Assembly: GCA_938041035.1 (NCBI GenBank)
Contig: CALHYX010000021.1
Span: forward strand, 1-35,387
Length of the DNA: 35,387 nucleotides
Origin: an uncultured Acidimicrobiales bacterium
Lineage (GTDB): Bacteria; Actinomycetota; Acidimicrobiia; Acidimicrobiales; SHLQ01
Reading direction: 5' to 3'
Shown: positions 24,433 to 32,877 of the stretch, piece by piece
Layout: every line of letters begins with the position of its first letter
Position numbering within the stretch: position 1 is the first letter of the stretch
Position numbers and translations under genes: made by a program
The notes under the pieces: model-generated
The model's database searches: none
Told to the model about the DNA's origin: nothing
The model's input: only the letters and a program-made list of their open reading frames with translations

Positions 24433-25536
24433 CTATTCCGATCCCGAGCCAACCGAAGCCGCCGGGCGGGTGGCCACGAAGCTCTGCTGAAACCCGATCG
24501 GTTCCACCAGCCGCAGCTGGGTGAAACCGGCCTCGCGCAACCATTCGGAGAACTCCTGGTGGGTGAAGGTGAAGCCCCGTTCGGTGCTCGCCATCATCGT
24601 GGTGCCCATGATCACGGCGTGGGGGTTGAACTTTCGTTCGATGTCGGTGAAGTAGTCGGCCAGGATCAACCGACCTTCGGGTTTCAGCGCGGTGAAGGCC
24701 CGTTCGATCAGGTGTCGGGCCCCCTCGGCGCCCTCGGTGCGACAAATGTGGCCGAGCACGACGATGTCGTAGCCGCCGGGTTCGATGTCGATCGTGTGGA
24801 AGTCGCCCGGCCGAAGTTCGCAGCGCTCCGCGACGCCGTGTTCGGCGATCTTGCGTTCGGCGACCTCGATGACCCCGTCGATGTCGTTGATCACCGCGGT
24901 GCCGTCGGGACATCCGTTGAGGATCGCGATCGCCCACGGCGCCCCGCCGGCGCCGAGGTCGAGCACCCGGGGAGCCGTGACTGCCGAGTAGCGAATCTTG
25001 AGATCGGCCCGGGTGGCGCAGCGGAACATGGTGGTGAACGTGCCCTCGACCAGTGGGACGTAGAACGCGGCGGGGTCGTCCTCGATGGGCGTCGCCGGGC
25101 GGCCGTTGCGCACGGTGTCGGCCAGCCGGGTCCAGTTCTCGTGCGGTCCGGGGGCCACGCCGATGAGGTCGGCCATGGTGGCGGGTCCGTCCGACACGAG
25201 GTACCGCTTCGCCGCGTCGTTCAGTTCGTAGATGTCGGTGAACTGGTCGAGCAGTTCGAGCGCCACCACGCCGTCGAGCAGCGATCGCAGGTGATCGACC
25301 GGAACGTCGAGTTCCTCGGCCAGCCGTTCGACCGTGGTCGGGCCCGTGCGCTGAAGTGCGTCGAAGATGTCGAGCTCCAGTGCGGCGACCAGGATGTAGT
25401 AGCGGCCGAGGCCTTCAATCGCGGCCCACACCGGCGCGGCCGGGGGTGGTTTGTAGTCGGTCCACGGGCGCCCTTTGTGCGCCATGGTGTGGGTCTTTTT
25501 CAGCTCGGGGTACGGCGCATCGCGCGGGGTGAACAT
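24433..25536 (-). CDS. Class I SAM methyltransferase (O-methyltransferase 2 type)
   Basis: 367 aa. An N-terminal winged-helix dimerisation domain (about 40-110; ALELDIFDALQRTGPTTVERLAEELDVP) precedes the Rossmann methyltransferase fold. Motif I is VLDLGAGG (191-198), the acidic strand-2 residue lies in VINDID, and LKPEGRLILADYF is the usual motif before strand 6. This layout is that of plant COMT and antibiotic O-methyltransferases. It starts seven bases after the stop of the MDR gene, so they form an operon. The substrate is probably a small hydroxylated or amino compound; not known. Confidence 0.9.
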   Translation of the reverse strand: MFTPRDAPYPELKKTHTMAHKGRPWTDYKPPPAAPVWAAIEGLGRYYILVAALELDIFDALQRTGPTTVERLAEELDVPVDHLRSLLDGVVALELLDQFTDIYELNDAAKRYLVSDGPATMADLIGVAPGPHENWTRLADTVRNGRPATPIEDDPAAFYVPLVEGTFTTMFRCATRADLKIRYSAVTAPRVLDLGAGGAPWAIAILNGCPDGTAVINDIDGVIEVAERKIAEHGVAERCELRPGDFHTIDIEPGGYDIVVLGHICRTEGAEGARHLIERAFTALKPEGRLILADYFTDIERKFNPHAVIMGTTMMASTERGFTFTHQEFSEWLREAGFTQLRLVEPIGFQQSFVATRPAASVGSGSE

Positions 25537-25543
25537 CGCTGGT

Positions 25544-26578
25544 TCAGGGCCGCAGCACGATTTTGCCGAAGAAGTCGCTGGCCAACATCTTGTTCTGGGC
25601 TTCGGCGGCGTCGGCGAGCGCGAACTCGCTGTCGATCACGACCTCGAAGTCGCCCGAGCAGAAGGTGTCCCACACCGGGCCGAACTCCTCGGGCCGGTAG
25701 GGGTCTGACCCCAGGATCTTGATGCCCGAGTGAAACAGGTATCCGAGCGACGGGATGGTGGCCTCGTCGCCGGACGAGTTCCCGCAGTTCACCAGGCGGC
25801 CGTGCACACCGATGGCGAACAGCGACGGGCCGAACAGCGCGGTGCCGACGTGATCGAAGACCATGTTCACGCCCGCTCCCTGGGTCACCTCCCGGGCAAA
25901 GGCGGTGACGTCGCCGGTGCGGTTGTTGACCGCATGGTCGGCGCCGAGGGCAAGGGCCCGTTCGCACTTCTCGTCGCTGCCCGCGGTGGCGAGCACCGTG
26001 GCCCCGGCGTTCTTGGCCAGCTGGATGCCGGCGGTGGAGACCCCGGAGCCGGCGGCGTGGATCATCACCGTCTCACCGCTCGTGAGGCCACCCACGTCGA
26101 ACAGCGCGTGGGCCGCGGTCAGGTAGCAGGTGGGGAACGTGGCGGCGTGCTCTATCGCCATGTCGTCGGGAACGGCGTACACGTGACTGGCCGGGACCAG
26201 ACACTTCTCGGCGTACCCGCCGGCCACCGTGCCGCCGATGATGCCCAGGTCGCCGAACAGGTCGCCCATGCCCGCGAGTTCGGACGCATCGTCGACACCG
26301 GCGAGCGACGGGTCGACCACCACGCGGTCGCCGACCGCCACGTCGGTGACCGCCGAGCCGACGGCGGAGACGACACCGGCGACGTCCATCCCGGCGATGT
26401 GGGGGTAGGTAAAACCGGGCATCTGGAACCACCCGTTGCGCTGCACCACATCGAGCCGGTTCAGGGCGGTGGCCCCGACATCGACCACCACGTCGGCGGC
26501 GCCGGGTTCGGGGTCGGGCACATCGATGTACTGCAGAACCTCGGGCCCTCCGGCCTCCTCGTACAACATTGCCTTCAT
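25544..26578 (-). CDS. MDR-family (quinone reductase-like) NAD(P)H oxidoreductase
   Basis: 344 aa. GroES-like N-domain (KAMLYEEAGGPEVLQYIDVPDPEPG, then NRLDVVQRNGWF, PHIAGMDVAGVVSAVGSAV) and Rossmann domain (HAAGSGVSTAGIQLAKNAGATVLATAGS). There is no four-Cys structural zinc lobe, so it is closer to quinone oxidoreductases than to zinc alcohol dehydrogenases. The nucleotide loop reads GSGVSTAG where GGVGxxA is usual. It precedes the methyltransferase on one transcript, 76 bases after the ABC permease gene. Confidence 0.9.
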   Translation of the reverse strand: MKAMLYEEAGGPEVLQYIDVPDPEPGAADVVVDVGATALNRLDVVQRNGWFQMPGFTYPHIAGMDVAGVVSAVGSAVTDVAVGDRVVVDPSLAGVDDASELAGMGDLFGDLGIIGGTVAGGYAEKCLVPASHVYAVPDDMAIEHAATFPTCYLTAAHALFDVGGLTSGETVMIHAAGSGVSTAGIQLAKNAGATVLATAGSDEKCERALALGADHAVNNRTGDVTAFAREVTQGAGVNMVFDHVGTALFGPSLFAIGVHGRLVNCGNSSGDEATIPSLGYLFHSGIKILGSDPYRPEEFGPVWDTFCSGDFEVVIDSEFALADAAEAQNKMLASDFFGKIVLRP

Positions 26579-26654
26579 GGGGTTGCCCTATCTCTCGGTT
26601 GACTCTTGTGGGTTGCGGTCTTGTGGCGTCGGCAGCAGTTCGGGTTGACCAGTC

Positions 26655-27590
26655 CTACTTCAATCCGCGGACGAACGGGCGGGCCAGCGCCGCCGGTGCC
26701 CGAACCCGGTGGGCGAACAGGGCCATGCCGACCAGGGTCACCACGAACGGCAACGACTGCAACAGCTCGCTGTTCACCTCATAGCCGAGGCCCTGCACCG
26801 AGAGCCGGAACGACAGCGCTCCGGCGAAGACGGCACAACCGGCGATGGTGCCTCGAAGCGTCCACCCGCCAAAGATCACCGCGGCGATGGCGATGAAGCC
26901 GCGGCCGCCGACCACGGAGTCCTCGAACAGGCCGATGACCCCGAAGATGAGGAACCAGCCGCCGATCCCGGAGGTGAACCCCGCGTAGTAGATGCTCTGG
27001 CGGCGGCGCCTGTTCACGTCTATGCCCGAGACGTCGGCCGACTGCGGGTTCTCGCCGACCGATCGCACCTCGAGGCCCCAGCGGGTGCGATACACCACCC
27101 ACCAGGTGAGCGGGATCACCGCGAACAGCAGGTAGAAGGGCCAGCGCTGGGCGAAGAGCGCATCGCCGACGAGCGGGATGTCGCTCAGCACCGGGATGAC
27201 CCAGCGGCCCGCGTGTTTGGTGGTCGGTTCGAGTTCGTTGTCGAGGAAACCGGCCAGCCCGAACACCAAGATGTTGAGCGTGAGCCCGACTACGAACTGG
27301 TCGGCGCTCAGCCGATGGCTCATCTCGGCCTGCACGGCGGCGACCACGAGTGAGCCGACGATGCCGGCGAGCAGCGCCACCGGCATCGATTCGGTGACGT
27401 CGTAGCCGACCGCGCTGGCGAACGCGCCGGCGAGCAGCATGCCCTCGACCGAGATGTTCAGCGTCCCGGCCCGCTCGGCCACCCACTCGCCCGACGCGGC
27501 GAAGATGAGGAACGCGGCGAACAGCGCACCGTTGATGTAGGTCGAATCGCTCGAGATGATGTCGATGATCGCGTCGAAAAAGGCGCCCAT
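26655..27590 (-). CDS. BMP-type ABC transporter permease 2
   Basis: 311 aa from the ATG at 27590; upstream frame is a shadow of the first permease. It has many membrane helices and the family segments ERAGTLNISVEGMLLAGAF and WGLEVRSVGENPQSADVSGIDV, where the latter is the coupling region toward the ATPase. It pairs with the permease encoded just upstream (two-base gap). Its homologues import nucleosides or other small solutes with a BMP binding protein. Confidence 0.93.
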   Translation of the reverse strand: MGAFFDAIIDIISSDSTYINGALFAAFLIFAASGEWVAERAGTLNISVEGMLLAGAFASAVGYDVTESMPVALLAGIVGSLVVAAVQAEMSHRLSADQFVVGLTLNILVFGLAGFLDNELEPTTKHAGRWVIPVLSDIPLVGDALFAQRWPFYLLFAVIPLTWWVVYRTRWGLEVRSVGENPQSADVSGIDVNRRRRQSIYYAGFTSGIGGWFLIFGVIGLFEDSVVGGRGFIAIAAVIFGGWTLRGTIAGCAVFAGALSFRLSVQGLGYEVNSELLQSLPFVVTLVGMALFAHRVRAPAALARPFVRGLK

Positions 27591-27592
27591 CG

Positions 27593-28738
27593 CTACACCC
27601 GCTCCGTCGCCGCGGCGCGGGCCCGGCGGCGATCGCGCAGGAACATGACCGCCGGGGGTATCAACAGCGCGAGCACGAGAAAGCCCTGGATGACATCGGT
27701 GATCCGGCCTTCGACACCGGTGGCGCCGACGAAGCTCGAACCGGTGCGGAGCCCGGCGAAGATGAACGCCACCGGGATGGCGACGAGCGCCTTCTCCCGG
27801 GCGACGAGGGCCACGAGCAGGCCGGTCCAGCCAATGTTGGTGGCGAAGCCGGGGACGAGTTGGTAGTTGCCGAACGAGAACCCGCCGCCGGCGAGCATGG
27901 CGGCACCGGCCAACCCGGCGAACGCGCCGCTGAGCATCAGGGCGGCGGCGCCGTAGCGGGTTTGGCCGACGCCGGATCGTTGGGCGGCTCGCGGGTTGCG
28001 GCCGAGCATGCGCAGCCGGAACCCCCACACGGTGCGGGCGAGCACCAGGCTCACGATGATGGCGAGGGCGACGGCTATGACCGCGGCGAGCGGCACCTCA
28101 TTGCCGAAGATTTCGGGGCGGGGGAGCCGGTTGTCCTCGGCGAGTTGGGTACTGACCTGATTGCGGTTACCCCGGTCGGCGAGGGGTGCGAGCAACAGCC
28201 AGGGCTGGCTCAGCCCGTAGGCGACGAGCTGACCGCCGACGGTCACCAGCAAGAGCGTCGACAACACCTCGGGGACGTTGCGCCAAAATTTGAGCAGGGC
28301 GGCGACCCCGGCCCACAACCCGCCACCGATCGCACCGAAGATCAGAATCAGGACGACGTTGAGCGGCCCCGGGCCGCCGATCAGGAACCCGAAGTAGGTG
28401 GCGAAGGCCGCGCCCACGAACAGCTGGCCTTCCTGACCGATGTTGATGAGCCCGGCCTTGCCCGAGATGATCGTGCCGACCGCCACGATGAGCAGGGGAG
28501 CGGCGGTGCCGAGGGTTTCACCCCAGCGGCCGGGTTTGCGCAGGCTGCCGTCGAGCAGGGCGTTGACGACGGGGCGCCAGTCGCCGCCGGTGGCTTCGAC
28601 CAGCAACGCCGACAACACCAGCGCTCCGAGCGTGCTGAGCCCGTAGAGCAGGAACCATTCGCCCGCGCGGCCGCCCTGGCGGGGCGCCCGGGCGGCGGCC
28701 GGGGTCGGCGTCGGGGTGGTCGGCGCGGTCGCGGTCAT
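27593..28738 (-). CDS. BMP-type ABC transporter permease 1
   Basis: 381 aa. A Pro/Thr/Ala-rich cytoplasmic start is followed by about ten hydrophobic segments. Typical motifs are SGKAGLINIGQEGQLFVGA and WGFRLRMLGRNPRAAQRSGV (coupling helix). Its start overlaps the ATPase stop by four bases (ATGA). It forms the membrane pore with the other permease. Confidence 0.93.
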   Translation of the reverse strand: MTATAPTTPTPTPAAARAPRQGGRAGEWFLLYGLSTLGALVLSALLVEATGGDWRPVVNALLDGSLRKPGRWGETLGTAAPLLIVAVGTIISGKAGLINIGQEGQLFVGAAFATYFGFLIGGPGPLNVVLILIFGAIGGGLWAGVAALLKFWRNVPEVLSTLLLVTVGGQLVAYGLSQPWLLLAPLADRGNRNQVSTQLAEDNRLPRPEIFGNEVPLAAVIAVALAIIVSLVLARTVWGFRLRMLGRNPRAAQRSGVGQTRYGAAALMLSGAFAGLAGAAMLAGGGFSFGNYQLVPGFATNIGWTGLLVALVAREKALVAIPVAFIFAGLRTGSSFVGATGVEGRITDVIQGFLVLALLIPPAVMFLRDRRRARAAATERV

Positions 28739-30354
28739 GCGGCGCCCCCCATGAGCAGACCCAGTTGCTCGAGGTCGACCTCGGATCGCGTCATCTCGCC
28801 GACGATGCGACCTGAATGCATCACGACGATTCGGTGCGAGAGGTCGAGGATCTCCTCGAGTTCACTCGAGATCAACAGCACCGCAACGCCGGCCTCCGCG
28901 GCCGCTTCGAGGCGTTCGCCCATGTATTCGATGGCGCCGACGTCGAGGCCCCGGGTGGGCTGCGCGGCGATCAGGACCTTGGGGTTCTGGGCCAGCTCCC
29001 GGGCCAACACCACCCGTTGCTGGTTGCCGCCCGACAGCGACCACATCGGGGCGTCGGGCCCGGCGCACTGAATGGCGAACTCGTCGATCATGGCGCGAGC
29101 AAACCGGTCGAGCGACCTGCGATCGAGCACGCCCCGTTGGGCCACCGCGCTCTGGTCGACCAGCACGAGGTTCTCGGCCAGGGTCATGTCGAGCACGATG
29201 CCGCTGTCGTGACGGTCCTCGGGGATCACGCCGATGCCGGCGCGGGCCATCGCACCGGAGCGGCCGTCGGGAACCCGGGTGCCATCGATCGACACGGAAC
29301 CGCTGTCCAGCGAGAGCAGGCTGGAAAGCAGATCGCCGAGCTCGCGTTGGCCGTTGCCCTCGACTCCGGCGACGCCGACGATCTCCCCGGCGTGCAGATC
29401 GAGCGAGAGGTCCTGCAGGGCCGGGGTGCCACCGGAACCGCGCAGCGAGGCGTTGGTGATCGAGAGCACCGGGCGGCGACCGTCCGACGCCGACGTAGCA
29501 GTCGAACCAGTGGTGGGAGCGATGGGGGTGTCGTCGAAGCCGTTGGCCTCGTCCACCGACAACACGCCCAGGGCTGCCCGTTCCGAGCGCAGCGACACCT
29601 CGCGGCCCACCATGCCGCGGGCGAGGGTGGGCGCGTCCGCCTCGGCGGCGAGCAGTCGGTCGACCACCTGACCCTGGCGCATGATCGAGATGTCGTCGGT
29701 GGCGTGGAGTACCTCGTCGAGTTTGTGGCTCACGAGCACGACCGCCCGACCCTCGTCGGCGACCACCTGGCGCAGCGAGGCGAACAGTTGCACCGACTCC
29801 TCCGGGGTGAGCACCGAGGTCGGCTCGTCGAAGATCACGATGTTCGGGTCGCGGCGCAGGCACTTGATGATCTCGACGCGCTGGCGCAGCCCGGCGGTCA
29901 GCTCGCCCACCCGGGCGTCCGGATCGATCACCAGTCCGTATTGTTCGGCGATCTCGCCGATGCGGTTGCGGATCGCCCCCGGGTCGAGCCGACCGGCCTC
30001 GCCCAGCGCGACGTTCTCCCACACGGTGAGCGCGTCGACCAGGCTGAAGTGCTGATGCACCATGCCGATACCCAGGTTGGCCGCGGCCAGCGGGCTGTGG
30101 ATCGCTCGACTCTCGCCGTCGATTCGGATCGACCCCTCGTCGGGCAGGACCAAACCGATGAGCATCTTCATGAGGGTCGACTTGCCGGCTCCGTTCTCGC
30201 CCAGGATGCCGTGGATACGCCCGCGATGAAGCTCGAGGTCGACCCGGTCACACGCGGTGACCGCCCCGAAGCGTTTGGTGATGTTGCGAAAGGCGACCGC
30301 CGGCGCGGCTCCCGCAGGAACCGCGCCGGCCGGATCGGTGGAACCAGATTCCAT
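28735..30354 (-). CDS. BMP-type ABC transporter fused ATPase
   Basis: 539 aa with two nucleotide-binding cassettes. The first has Walker A GENGAGKST (52-60), signature LTAGLRQRVE and Walker B IVIFDEPTS. The second has a degenerate Walker A (GVEGNGQRE, no Lys-Ser/Thr), signature LSGGNQQRV and VLIAAQPTRGLD. One dead and one live site is normal for the family (YufO/NupO and sugar importers). It overlaps the binding-protein stop by one base and the permease start by four. Confidence 0.95.
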   Translation of the reverse strand: MESGSTDPAGAVPAGAAPAVAFRNITKRFGAVTACDRVDLELHRGRIHGILGENGAGKSTLMKMLIGLVLPDEGSIRIDGESRAIHSPLAAANLGIGMVHQHFSLVDALTVWENVALGEAGRLDPGAIRNRIGEIAEQYGLVIDPDARVGELTAGLRQRVEIIKCLRRDPNIVIFDEPTSVLTPEESVQLFASLRQVVADEGRAVVLVSHKLDEVLHATDDISIMRQGQVVDRLLAAEADAPTLARGMVGREVSLRSERAALGVLSVDEANGFDDTPIAPTTGSTATSASDGRRPVLSITNASLRGSGGTPALQDLSLDLHAGEIVGVAGVEGNGQRELGDLLSSLLSLDSGSVSIDGTRVPDGRSGAMARAGIGVIPEDRHDSGIVLDMTLAENLVLVDQSAVAQRGVLDRRSLDRFARAMIDEFAIQCAGPDAPMWSLSGGNQQRVVLARELAQNPKVLIAAQPTRGLDVGAIEYMGERLEAAAEAGVAVLLISSELEEILDLSHRIVVMHSGRIVGEMTRSEVDLEQLGLLMGGAA

Positions 30355-31607
30355 CAGCCGCCGTATGCGGCGCCGGAGATGGCTCCCAGGTCGTCGTACA
30401 GCGCCTCATCGAAGGAAGCGAGAGCGCCAAACGAACCGTCGACCATGCCCTGGGCCGCGTCGGAGGCACCGCAGATGACGCCGCCGTTGAGACCGGGTTC
30501 GGTCGGGAACTGGAAGGTGGCCCCTTCGGTGAGCTCGCCGTCGATGATCAGGCGCAGGGCCTGCGAGGCGTAGACGCCGCCGTCGAACACCACGGCACCG
30601 GTCCACGGGATGTCGCGTTCGCACGCGTCGGCCGGGCCGGCGGCAAAGACCGCCATGCCTTCATCGATCGCCAACTGGCCCACCGGGTCGAGCGCGCCAC
30701 CGAGGTAGGCGTAGGCGAGCGTGGCGCCGTTGGCCTTGGCGTTGGTCAGCGCCGCGGTGGCGTTGGCCGAGTTGTCGAAGTCGAACTCGAAATCGCCGGT
30801 GCCCACGTACTCCATGGTGAAGTCGGGGTTGACCGACTGGAGCCCGTACAGCGTTGCCTCGTAGGCCTCGACCTCAAAGTTGATGTCGCAGCAGCCGAGG
30901 AACACCGCGCTGGTGCCGCCCTCTTCTTCGAGGATCGCACCCATGGCTACGCCGCCGGAGTAGTGAATCGCCGCACCCCAGTCGGTGGCCTGGGCGAGGC
31001 CGGGCAGTTCCTGGAACCCGGCGCCACAGTTGCAGTACCAGAAGATGTCGGGGAACTGCTCGGTGAGATCCGCGAGCGGTTCGGCGATCTCGCTGGCGCC
31101 CACCATCAAGATGTCGACGCCCTGCTGGGCGAGGTCCGACAACGACTGTGCGGCTTCCGCCGGGCCGATGTTGTCGCTGACGATCGGAGCGGCGAAGCCG
31201 TTCTCGGCCGAGTACTCCTCGGCGAAGTTCACGAGCGACTGGTAGTACCCGTTGTCGTCGCGGGGGCCGGCGGCGGCCACACCGATGGTCACGGTGCCGT
31301 CGCCGTTGGCGTCAAAGGCGGTGACGATGTCATCGGTCTCCGGCGGCGGTTCCTCGCCGTCGTCGCTCGGGGCCTCGGTCTCGGGCGGCGGTTCCTCGCC
31401 GTCGTCGCTCGGGGCCTCGGTTTCGGGCGGCGGTTCTTCACCGTCGTCCCCGTCGCCGGTGTCGTCTCCGCCGTCATCGTCGGCCGTGGCGGCGTCGTCG
31501 GCTGCGCCGTCGTCCCCGTCGCCGGCGCTATCGCTGCCGCACGCCGCGGCCACCATGGCCAGGGCGAGTAGCAGCGTCAGTAGGCGCATCATCGTGTTTT
31601 TCTTCAT
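30354..31607 (-). CDS. BMP-family solute-binding lipoprotein
   Basis: 417 aa from the ATG at 31607, chosen because GGAGGG lies about seven bases upstream; an ATG at 31643 is weaker. Signal peptide MKKNTMMRLLTLLLALAMVAA ends at lipobox Cys23. A very acidic linker (25-90) has three near-identical EEPPPETEAPSDDG units. The mature domain (about 95-417) has VTIGVAAAGPRDDNGYYQSL and FPDIFWYCNCG, AIHYSGGVAMGAI and DPVGQLAIDEG, as in the BMP/PnrA family. Known members bind purine nucleosides, but others bind different solutes. It heads the importer operon. Confidence 0.93.
   Translation of the reverse strand: MKKNTMMRLLTLLLALAMVAAACGSDSAGDGDDGAADDAATADDDGGDDTGDGDDGEEPPPETEAPSDDGEEPPPETEAPSDDGEEPPPETDDIVTAFDANGDGTVTIGVAAAGPRDDNGYYQSLVNFAEEYSAENGFAAPIVSDNIGPAEAAQSLSDLAQQGVDILMVGASEIAEPLADLTEQFPDIFWYCNCGAGFQELPGLAQATDWGAAIHYSGGVAMGAILEEEGGTSAVFLGCCDINFEVEAYEATLYGLQSVNPDFTMEYVGTGDFEFDFDNSANATAALTNAKANGATLAYAYLGGALDPVGQLAIDEGMAVFAAGPADACERDIPWTGAVVFDGGVYASQALRLIIDGELTEGATFQFPTEPGLNGGVICGASDAAQGMVDGSFGALASFDEALYDDLGAISGAAYGG
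31342..31445 (-). repeat. 42-bp tandem repeat in the binding-protein linker
   Basis: Two full copies and a diverged partial third of a 42-bp unit start at 31342, 31384 and 31426. The first two are almost identical, so the repeat expanded recently. It encodes the acidic/Pro linker. Confidence 0.85.
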
Positions 31608-31701
31608 TGGTTTCCCTCCGTATCCACGAACTCTGAAACTCATAGCGATTCGTCTTCCCCTCCGTAGTAATGCATCACATTAAAACGTCTGTGTCGAGAC
31701 C

Positions 31702-32877
31702 CTATCCCTCCGGCCACGCCGCGTCATAGCGCGCGACCAGCCAGCGGTTGAACTGAATGTGGCTCTCCTCCTGCCACGAGTACCGACCCCGCGGCGCGAA
31801 GCGGGACCGCAGGCCCTGCTGCACCTTGGTGGTTGCGTCCTGGTCCTGCTCGACGAACACCTGCACCCCGGCGTCGGACAACGCCATCTTCTGCTCGAAG
31901 AGCGGGTCCTCCAGCGCCGAGGGGTGAAAGATGTAGCCGATCTCCACGTCGATCGTCTCGGGCCCGGTCGGGCGCACGAGAAAGAAGAAGCACTGATCCG
32001 GCGCCGTACCGAAGCACAGGGTCGGCGGCACGAGCGCAAAGGTCGAGCGGGTGCGCTCCTCCTCGGTGAGTTTCGGGAAGACGTCCATGATCACCCGGTG
32101 GGTGGCGTTGAAGCCGCCATCGATGTGGGTGTAGCCGGCGGTGCGAAAGATGACGTTCGAGTCGTCGGACCACGGCACCGGGAACTCCGACATGCTCGAC
32201 GGACAGAAGTCCTGCACGAACTGGTGCAACCGGTTGGCGTGGTAGCCATCGTTGAAGTTCTCGAACATCACCTTCCAGTTCCACGGCATGCCTTCGAGCG
32301 TGAAGGTCCCGGGGCACACGGCGCTTTCGAGGTCGTAGTTGTCGAGGAACGGCGTGTAGCGCTCCAGTGTCGGCGCGAGCGGCGCCGCGTCGGCATCGAA
32401 ATTCACGAACACAAAACCGAGCCACTCCTCGACCCGAAGTTGGGGCAGGCCAAAGTCGGCCTTGTTGAAGTCGACCGTCTTCTCCATGGCCGGTGCGCCC
32501 AGCAGGCGACCGTCGAGGCTATAGTTCCAGTGGTGGTACGGGCATTTGAAGGTGGTGTTGTTGCCCTGGCCATCGCAGACCTGCATCGCCCGGTGCTGGC
32601 ACACCGCCGACATGGCCCGCACGGCGCCGGCCTTGTCCCGGGCGATGATGAGCGGCTCGTCGACGATGGTGACCGTGAACCAGTCGCCCACCTCGGGAAT
32701 CCGTTCGGCCCGGCCGACACAAAGCCATTCCTTCATGAACAGCGCCTCGGTTTCGAAGTCGAGGAACTCCGGCGAGGTGTAGATCGCCGGCGGCAGCGTG
32801 GCCGCCGACCCGACGTCGGTTATCGAGGCATCGAGGCTGGTCCGCAGCTCGGTGGTCAAAACGGTAGGCATCGTCAT
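31702..32877 (-). CDS. Rieske oxygenase alpha subunit
   Basis: 391 aa. Rieske site C93-x-H95 and C112-x2-H115 with normal spacing. Iron site N207-x2-D210-x2-H213-x4-H218. It shares the N-terminal WLCVGRAERIPEVGDW pattern and the C-terminal RSRFAPRGRYSWQE with the protein at 22049-23254, so they are paralogues, but it keeps the usual bridging Asp. The start overlaps the acyl-CoA-ligase-like stop by four bases. The 94-base gap to the BMP operon has no visible gene. It was probably transcribed from HyuB onward. No reductase gene is seen. Confidence 0.93.
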   Translation of the reverse strand: MTMPTVLTTELRTSLDASITDVGSAATLPPAIYTSPEFLDFETEALFMKEWLCVGRAERIPEVGDWFTVTIVDEPLIIARDKAGAVRAMSAVCQHRAMQVCDGQGNNTTFKCPYHHWNYSLDGRLLGAPAMEKTVDFNKADFGLPQLRVEEWLGFVFVNFDADAAPLAPTLERYTPFLDNYDLESAVCPGTFTLEGMPWNWKVMFENFNDGYHANRLHQFVQDFCPSSMSEFPVPWSDDSNVIFRTAGYTHIDGGFNATHRVIMDVFPKLTEEERTRSTFALVPPTLCFGTAPDQCFFFLVRPTGPETIDVEIGYIFHPSALEDPLFEQKMALSDAGVQVFVEQDQDATTKVQQGLRSRFAPRGRYSWQEESHIQFNRWLVARYDAAWPEG

